Assembly: GCF_021183825.1 (NCBI RefSeq)
Contig: NZ_CP089211.1
Span: 496,001 to 560,000, forward strand
From: Sinomicrobium kalidii
GTDB taxonomy: Bacteria; Bacteroidota; Bacteroidia; Flavobacteriales; Flavobacteriaceae
Reading direction: 5' to 3'
Length of the DNA: 64,000 nucleotides
The stretch's first letter is position 1, and the number at the start of each line of letters is the position of its first letter. Positions 59,275-64,000 of the stretch are shown piece by piece. The position numbers and the translations under genes were made by a program. The notes under the pieces are model-generated. The model saw only the letters and a list, made by a program, of their open reading frames with translations. It was not told where the DNA came from and made no database searches.

Positions 59275-60195
59275 ATGAATACCCGAATAAAACATTATAT
59301 CTCATTATTCCTGTCCCTCTTTTTAATGTTGTCAACGGCAAGCTGCCAGAACGACGACGATACTTCCGCAATTGTTGCCAGGGAGTACGCCCCGGCGACT
59401 CAAACCCTTATGGAAGAGACCGAGCTTGTAAGCCGGGTGTTTTCAGACACCACTTTTGTCGTGGCCCCGGGTGTGGAAGAAACCGATATCCATTACCTGT
59501 CCATGAAAGGGCTTACCATGCGCATTTTTATCCTGAAAGCCGATCTGAAACAAGAGGGAGTATCCCTGGCGCCCCTCACTCCCTACGGTAGTAAGGGCTA
59601 TGCCATGCAAACAATTCCCGACATGCTGAAATGGCTGGACGAACCCCAACAAAAGGCCGTGGCCGCAGTAAACGCAGATTTCTTTAACATGACCACCGGT
59701 GAACCGCGCGGTATTGTACACATTGACGGAGAGGCCGTCCGTACTACCCCGTTACCGGGAAGGTCTTTTTTCGGTACCACAAAAAACGGAGAGGTCATCA
59801 TTGCCCATACCGATGATTACCCTGAAATGAAAGACCTGCTCCAAAATGCCCTCGGAGGGGGAGACCTGCTGATAAAAGATCATATCCGTACCGCTATCAC
59901 CAATGAAGATGTACATCCGCGCACTGCCGTGGGAATTACAGATGACAACATACTGTATTTTATTGCCGTTGACGGCAGGCAATTCGATTACTCCAACGGT
60001 ATGACCCTCTCTGAAGTGGCCGAAGTATTTGAAGCGTTGGGGGCCAAAGATGCCGCCAATCTCGATGGCGGCGGCTCCACAACTTTTGTTACGCTTCATT
60101 CCCTGGCTGACGTATATCACATACGCAACAGGCCATCGGACGGAGAACCCCGGCCCGTGGGGAATGGGTGGGCCATTACTGTAAACCAGCAATAG
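59275..60195 (+). CDS. NAGPA-type phosphodiester glycosidase family lipoprotein
   Basis: A 306-residue lipoprotein (lipid Cys24 in LSTASC). Residues about 75-303 match the NAGPA domain: AAVNADFFNMTTGEPRGIVH, HPRTAVGITDDNILYFIAVD and AANLDGGGSTTFVTL. The mammalian relative removes GlcNAc from a GlcNAc-1-phosphodiester on mannose. Bacterial members act on sugar-1-phosphodiesters in walls, capsules or glycans. It lies 29 bases after susD and 22 before the IPT/NHL gene, so it is the only clear enzyme of system D. A phosphodiester-linked glycan is the likely target. Confidence 0.87.
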   Translation: MNTRIKHYISLFLSLFLMLSTASCQNDDDTSAIVAREYAPATQTLMEETELVSRVFSDTTFVVAPGVEETDIHYLSMKGLTMRIFILKADLKQEGVSLAPLTPYGSKGYAMQTIPDMLKWLDEPQQKAVAAVNADFFNMTTGEPRGIVHIDGEAVRTTPLPGRSFFGTTKNGEVIIAHTDDYPEMKDLLQNALGGGDLLIKDHIRTAITNEDVHPRTAVGITDDNILYFIAVDGRQFDYSNGMTLSEVAEVFEALGAKDAANLDGGGSTTFVTLHSLADVYHIRNRPSDGEPRPVGNGWAITVNQQ

Positions 60196-60217
60196 TCTGT
60201 CAACTAAAAACAAAAAC

Positions 60218-61534
60218 ATGAAAAATATACATCTCTTATTTATCCTGACACTCATTCTTGTGCTTAATGCCTGTAGTTCAGACGATGACACTCCTGTAAG
60301 AGACCTTTCTCCAATGCTTATGTCCGTTGCTCCCGGACTGGGAATGGCCGGTGATGTGATAACCATCCACGGTCGTAATTTCAGTACCGCAAGAAATCAG
60401 AATAAGGTCACTTTTAACGGCGTGGAAGCAGTGGTCCTGGAAGCATCGGAAACACGACTGGAAGTTGTAGTCCCTGAAGGAAGCGGACAAGGAGATATTA
60501 ATGTGGAAGTGCAGGGCGAACAGGCAGACGGAACCGTTCCTGCTTTCAGCTACCTGGCTCCGCAGGAAATCTACATGGTAGCTGCCCTGGCGGGAAGTCT
60601 TGAATACGGACTTACCGACGGACAGGGAGTTTCCGCGCGCTTCCGGAACCCGGAAGGTGTAGCCATGACCCCGGAAGGGAACATTATCGTAACGGACAGA
60701 ACGAACAACAGCATTCGCCTACTTACACCCGAAGGAACCGTCACCACGGTTACCGGAAACGGCACCAAAGGCCATACGGACGGTCCGGCAAGCCAGGCAT
60801 TGCTCAACTATCCCTGGCGGTCCTGCGTGGACAGGGAAGGGAACATCTATGTTGCCGACCGGGACAATCACGCCATCCGGAAAATAAGTACGGACGGTAT
60901 TGTAAGTACCATAGCAGGTACGGGAACCGGAGGTTTTAAGGACGGTCCCGTTTCGGAAGCCCGGTTCTATCAGCCGATCGATGTGGATGTCGATAATGAC
61001 GGTAATCTCTTTGTTGCCGACAATATCAATCACCGTATCCGGAAGATCACACCGGACGGGATGGTGAGTACGGTCAGCGGTTCGGTATCCGGATTTAACG
61101 ACGGTGATGCATCCGAAGCCCTGTTTGCCAATCCTTCCGGCATCAGCCTGGATAAGGAAGGGAATATTTATGTGGCCGACCGGTTTAATCATCGCATCAG
61201 AAAAATCAGTACTGACGGAAAAGTTACTACGGTAGCCGGACAGGGAGATATTGGTGCTCAGGACGGTAACGCTTTGAGTGCACAGTTCAATAATCCCTAT
61301 GGCCTTGATGTGGCGGAAAACGGGGATATTGTGGTAGCCGACCTGTCCAACCACAAGATAAGACTGATCTCCGAAGGAGCGGTAAGCACTATTGCCGGGA
61401 CCTCTTCCGGGTTCCTGGACGGTGCAGGCTTCACGGCCAGGTTCTACAATCCCACCGATATTGCCATTGCCGGCGGGGTGATTTATGTAGCCGACCTGGG
61501 GAATCATATGATCCGGAAGATCGTCAAGGAATAA
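60218..61534 (+). CDS. IPT/TIG and six-repeat NHL propeller lipoprotein (surface-binding candidate)
   Basis: A 438-residue lipoprotein (lipid Cys19 in LVLNAC). An IPT/TIG immunoglobulin-like domain spans about residues 30-110 (APGLGMAGDVITIHGRNFST). Six NHL repeats follow, each of the form G-x-x-D-G-x-x-x-x-A-x-F-x-x-P, then GNIYVADRDNHAIRKIS-like strands and VSTIAG. Six blades fit a closed propeller. No catalytic residues are evident, so a surface glycan-binding or scaffolding role beside SusCD is most likely; NHL propellers with enzyme activity also exist. It is the last gene of operon D, followed by a terminator. Confidence 0.88.
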   Translation: MKNIHLLFILTLILVLNACSSDDDTPVRDLSPMLMSVAPGLGMAGDVITIHGRNFSTARNQNKVTFNGVEAVVLEASETRLEVVVPEGSGQGDINVEVQGEQADGTVPAFSYLAPQEIYMVAALAGSLEYGLTDGQGVSARFRNPEGVAMTPEGNIIVTDRTNNSIRLLTPEGTVTTVTGNGTKGHTDGPASQALLNYPWRSCVDREGNIYVADRDNHAIRKISTDGIVSTIAGTGTGGFKDGPVSEARFYQPIDVDVDNDGNLFVADNINHRIRKITPDGMVSTVSGSVSGFNDGDASEALFANPSGISLDKEGNIYVADRFNHRIRKISTDGKVTTVAGQGDIGAQDGNALSAQFNNPYGLDVAENGDIVVADLSNHKIRLISEGAVSTIAGTSSGFLDGAGFTARFYNPTDIAIAGGVIYVADLGNHMIRKIVKE

Positions 61535-61541
61535 ATCTTTA

Positions 61542-61573
61542 AAAGCCGGAACGATATCCCGTTCCGGCTTTCC
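61542..61573 (+). terminator. Intrinsic terminator of operon D
   Basis: AAAGCCGGAACG (61542-61553) pairs perfectly with CGTTCCGGCTTT (61560-61571), 12 bp with a 6-base loop, 7 bases after the last stop codon. The following T-run is short and interrupted (CCTTTTCC). Confidence 0.85.
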
Positions 61574-61613
61574 TTTTCCATACGATCATATCCCGTTAAA
61601 CAATATCGGAATA

Positions 61614-61790
61614 ATGATGAATTTTCTTCTTCCGGAAAGGAAAAAATACTCCCCAATAGTAATATCCTTTCTCTTTGCAATATCATTTTGTAGCGCACAA
61701 GATGCACCAAGTGATGGCGTCCACTTGTCCGATACCGGGCATTCCCGCCTGGTTGAACGTCTTGTTCGGGCCATCAGAAACATCCTGTAA
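61614..61790 (+). pseudogene. Collapsed SGNH/GDSL-hydrolase remnant (signal peptide joined to C-terminal block V)
   Basis: A 58-codon open frame. Residues 1-33 are a signal peptide (KKYSPIVISFLFAISFCSAQ) and residues 34-58 read DGVHLSDTGHSRLVERLVRA. The latter is the C-terminal Asp-x-x-His block of SGNH hydrolases with the helix that follows it. The roughly 180 residues that should lie between, including the GDS serine block, are absent. The frame is not broken, so an in-frame internal deletion is the simplest account. It lies between the operon D terminator and the convergent CE12-like gene. A short expressed peptide is possible but enzyme activity is not. Confidence 0.6.
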
Positions 61791-61815
61791 TTTCACCCGG
61801 TTTCCGGTGAAACTT

Positions 61816-62598
61816 TTATTCTTTCAGAAATGCAGACAGTCCCAGGTTGAGCTTTTTCAACGCGCTGACCGCCAGTGCAGACACTTCCCTCGCCCCTTTT
61901 ACGGAAAGGTGGGTATCGTCCTGCTTTCCTTCGGTATAGAAAGGAATTTCACCGGGTGTATACCACAAATGCAATGTTTTGGACTTTTCCGGGCCATACG
62001 AGATTTCCAGGTTTTCCGTAAGGCGTTGCAGATCTACAAACGGCACGTCCATATCACCAGCTACCAAACGGACGACGAGCGGATAATCGCCATGCGTATC
62101 CATCAGCGTACCGTGTTTGTTAAAATTTCTTCTGACGATGGACGTAAACAGGATGGGAATTGCTCCCTTTTCCCGGGTTTCCTTTACAAACCGCTCCAGG
62201 TTTTGCCGGTATCCGGTATAGGGATTGGTATAACGCGAAGGGTCTTTAAACTTCTGGTCGTTATGCCCGAACTGGATAAATACATAATCTCCCGGTTCAA
62301 GCCGGGAAAGCACTTTTTCCCAGCGTCCTTCAGAAATAAAACTCCTGGAGCTCCGGCCGTTGACGGCGTGGTTTTCCAGTGTCACGTCCCCGGTCAGGAA
62401 TTCCGGCATTAACTGGCACCATCCGCGTTCCGGGTTCCCGCCTTCCAACGGTTTATCGGCCATTGTGGAATCTCCGATGGTAAAAATGGTTACCGTTTTA
62501 TCCTTTTCCTTATTATTCTGGGCAAAACAGGTGGTCATCGCCAGCATAAAAAATATACCGAACGCGATTTTGTTTTTTATAAATGCACGATCTCGCAT
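61816..62598 (-). CDS. Rhamnogalacturonan acetylesterase-like SGNH hydrolase (CE12-like)
   Basis: A 260-residue secreted esterase from MRDRAFIKNKIAFG; a start 33 codons upstream lacks a signal peptide. Signal FGIFFMLAMTTCFAQ. SGNH blocks: TIFTIGDSTMADKP (catalytic Ser), NHAVNGRSSRSF, YVFIQFGHNDQKFKD (oxyanion Asn), and KQDDTHLSVKGAREVS (Asp-x-x-His). The GDSTMAD and GRSSRSF variants are those of rhamnogalacturonan acetylesterases. It should remove acetyl groups from pectin-like or related glycans in the periplasm or outside. It follows the GH43 gene by 80 bases on the same strand. A TTTCACC/GGTGAAA stem at 61791-61812 overlaps the downstream edge. Confidence 0.88.
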   Translation of the reverse strand: MRDRAFIKNKIAFGIFFMLAMTTCFAQNNKEKDKTVTIFTIGDSTMADKPLEGGNPERGWCQLMPEFLTGDVTLENHAVNGRSSRSFISEGRWEKVLSRLEPGDYVFIQFGHNDQKFKDPSRYTNPYTGYRQNLERFVKETREKGAIPILFTSIVRRNFNKHGTLMDTHGDYPLVVRLVAGDMDVPFVDLQRLTENLEISYGPEKSKTLHLWYTPGEIPFYTEGKQDDTHLSVKGAREVSALAVSALKKLNLGLSAFLKE

Positions 62599-62678
62599 GA
62601 TTATTTTTGATTTTATTTCCAAAGAATATGAAATTTCAGGGGATAGAAACGCACGGCCGTGCGTCTCTAACATGGGTG

Positions 62679-64000
62679 TCAATCTATCCTGAACCAATCT
62701 ATATCGGCAAAACCCGAATCATTGATCCGCGTATCACGGACCGCAAACAATCCGACCTTGGCCCCTATCCATTTGCCCGGAACCGCTCTAAATGTTTCTC
62801 CCAGCGTTTTAAATCTTCTGCCGTTGGTACTGTAACTAAAGGTACATTGTCCGCCCTTATCCACTTCTAGCCTGAACTGCACTTCGTTGCCCTTTAATTT
62901 TACTGTTTCCGACACTTCTTCCGGTTTACCGTGTTCGGCATCATCGCAAATAACCTGTTTGATATAAATTTCGTCACCTTTACTTTCCAGTGCGATATAG
63001 GCATAGCTCATCCCCATGACAAGCAGTCCGGCTTTTTCATTTTCCAGTTTGGGGTTCGGATGGAATTTAAGCTTTGTAGTGGCCGTAAATTCTTCCGCAG
63101 GGAATTTTTGCAGGAGCAGGTTGGGTGCGGCCCATAAATTCTCACTGTCTTCAGGAAGCCGGTCTGTAAACAACCGAAGCTTTCCTTCAGCGGGATTGGC
63201 AAAGGCCCATGTAGCCTTGGGATTGGCATGCCATTGCCATTGCAGGTTGATATCGTTCCCATCAAATTCGTCCGAATCCACAGGGGTTTCCACGGGATAG
63301 GTTTTACCTACGTCCGGCTTTTTGTAGCTCATAACAGGCTGTCCGTTACCATCCCCGTCCGGGTCTTCCCCGATTACCGGCCAGTCATTTTTCCACTGCA
63401 TGGGTTGCAGGTGAACAATCCGTCCGTAGGCTTCCTTGTCCTGAAAGTGTACAAACCAGCTTTCCCCGCTGTCCAGTTCTACCCATCCGCCCTGGTGCGG
63501 GCCGTTGATATCCGTTTTGCCCTGGTCCATAACCACCCGCGCTTCGTAAGGGCCGTAAGGGTCTTTCGCCCGCATGGCCAGTTGCCAGCCGGTAGAAACG
63601 CCTCCGGCCGGGGCAAAAATGTAGTAATACCCGTTGCGTTTATAGAATTTGGTACCTTCTACCGTGGGATGTTCGTCATGCCCGTCAAAAACGAGTTTTC
63701 CGGCGCCTGTGACTTCGGTACCTTCCGGGTTCATCGGTTTTACCACCAGTATGCTCTTTATGCTCGCCCGGCTTCCTGCAAAGGCATGAACAAGATAGGC
63801 TTTACCGTCATCATCCCAAAGGGGGCAAGGGTCTATAAGCCCTTTTCCTTCTTCTACCAGTACAGGAGGTTCCCACGGTCCGGCCGGGTCTTTGGCCTTT
63901 ACCATGTATATCCCGAAATCGGGATCGCCGTAATAGATATAAAATTCTCCGTTGTGATATCGTATGGCAGGGGCCCACACACCATTACCGTGTTGTGGTT
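62679..64000 (-). CDS. Glycoside hydrolase family 43 enzyme with C-terminal beta-sandwich (N-terminus outside window)
   Basis: The frame continues through the right edge (…PQHGNGVWAPAIRYHNGEFY), so at least 440 residues are present and the N-terminus with the base Asp is missing; an internal GTG is not its start. Propeller landmarks: IYYGDPDFGIYMVKAKDPAG, KGLIDPCPLWDDDGKAYLVH (pKa-modulating Asp) and DEHPTVEGTKFYKRNGYYYI (acid Glu). The last 200 residues (DSDEFDGNDINLQWQWHANP and on) form the concanavalin-like sandwich found in beta-xylosidase/arabinofuranosidase-type GH43. With the CE12-like esterase it suggests an arabinan, xylan or pectin side-chain locus continuing to the right. Confidence 0.92.
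   Translation of the reverse strand, partial: PQHGNGVWAPAIRYHNGEFYIYYGDPDFGIYMVKAKDPAGPWEPPVLVEEGKGLIDPCPLWDDDGKAYLVHAFAGSRASIKSILVVKPMNPEGTEVTGAGKLVFDGHDEHPTVEGTKFYKRNGYYYIFAPAGGVSTGWQLAMRAKDPYGPYEARVVMDQGKTDINGPHQGGWVELDSGESWFVHFQDKEAYGRIVHLQPMQWKNDWPVIGEDPDGDGNGQPVMSYKKPDVGKTYPVETPVDSDEFDGNDINLQWQWHANPKATWAFANPAEGKLRLFTDRLPEDSENLWAAPNLLLQKFPAEEFTATTKLKFHPNPKLENEKAGLLVMGMSYAYIALESKGDEIYIKQVICDDAEHGKPEEVSETVKLKGNEVQFRLEVDKGGQCTFSYSTNGRRFKTLGETFRAVPGKWIGAKVGLFAVRDTRINDSGFADIDWFRID

Noticed and set aside
63978..63980. GTG as the start of the GH43 gene
   Set aside because: The frame stays open to the window edge and the residues before it (QHGNG) fit the GH43 fold, so the codon is internal and the gene is cut by the window.
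1..64000. Search for tRNA, rRNA, integrase or transposase genes that would mark a genomic island
   Set aside because: None was recognised on either strand, so a mobile-island label for the SusCD cluster is not supported.

Overview
The window looks like a Flavobacteriaceae (Bacteroidota) chromosome. The evidence is four SusC/SusD pairs, the FecR anti-sigma/ECF-sigma control style, the TAnnTTTG-type -7 promoter boxes without Shine-Dalgarno sites, many lipoproteins, and a Bacteroidota-type TssD/Hcp. The species cannot be fixed from the sequence alone. No rRNA, tRNA, CRISPR array, transposase or phage gene was seen.

Left part (1-18.0 kb), housekeeping and stress genes. A DUF5777 barrel protein and an OB-fold protein (minus strand) are followed by a Crp/Fnr regulator and an operon of nitroreductase-like oxidoreductase, YdcZ-type transporter and GNAT acetyltransferase. 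Then come an exported RidA-like lipoprotein, a lone TssD/Hcp, a lactonase-family lipoprotein, and a fluoride riboswitch driving a CLC-type channel that carries the CLC-F signature. An alpha/beta hydrolase, a collagen-like lipoprotein, MsrB, PruA and an outer-membrane barrel protein follow. The part ends with a MocR/PdxR-like regulator divergent from OsmC, a PNPOx-like flavoprotein and a 59-residue Cys-motif protein, with a direct-repeat operator in between.

Right part (18.2-61.5 kb), four Fec-controlled SusCD systems in tandem. A (18.3-25.4 kb): sigma, FecR, SusC, SusD, with the sigma gene divergent. B (25.5-34.8 kb): sigma, FecR, SusC, SusD and a metzincin-like lipoprotease carrying a discoidin domain. 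C (37.9-52.3 kb): sigma, FecR, SusC, SusD, a second metzincin-like protease with a beta-gamma-crystallin tail, an M60-type metallopeptidase, a small secreted protein, GH2 and GH29. D (52.7-61.5 kb, plus strand): sigma, FecR, SusC, SusD, a NAGPA-type phosphodiester glycosidase and an IPT/NHL lipoprotein. Between B and C lie a metallopeptidase lipoprotein and an unrelated sigma/membrane-protein pair (35.2-37.7 kb). In each system the SusC carries an N-terminal STN signalling domain, so the expected logic is ligand-bound SusC to FecR to ECF sigma to operon induction. Systems B and C combine proteases with fucosidase and galactosidase, which points to glycoproteins (mucin-like) as substrates.

Right edge (61.6-64 kb): a collapsed SGNH-hydrolase remnant, a CE12-like acetylesterase and a GH43 enzyme cut by the window end, probably the start of a pectin/hemicellulose locus.

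Best leads: the fluoride riboswitch with its CLC-F; stem-loops about 50-60 nt ahead of all four susC starts; a GAGTTAGTTAGTT tag directly ahead of hairpins in systems A-C; the probable glycoprotein-degrading operon C with an unrecognised small secreted protein; an N-terminally shortened FecR in system C; and the collapsed SGNH gene.
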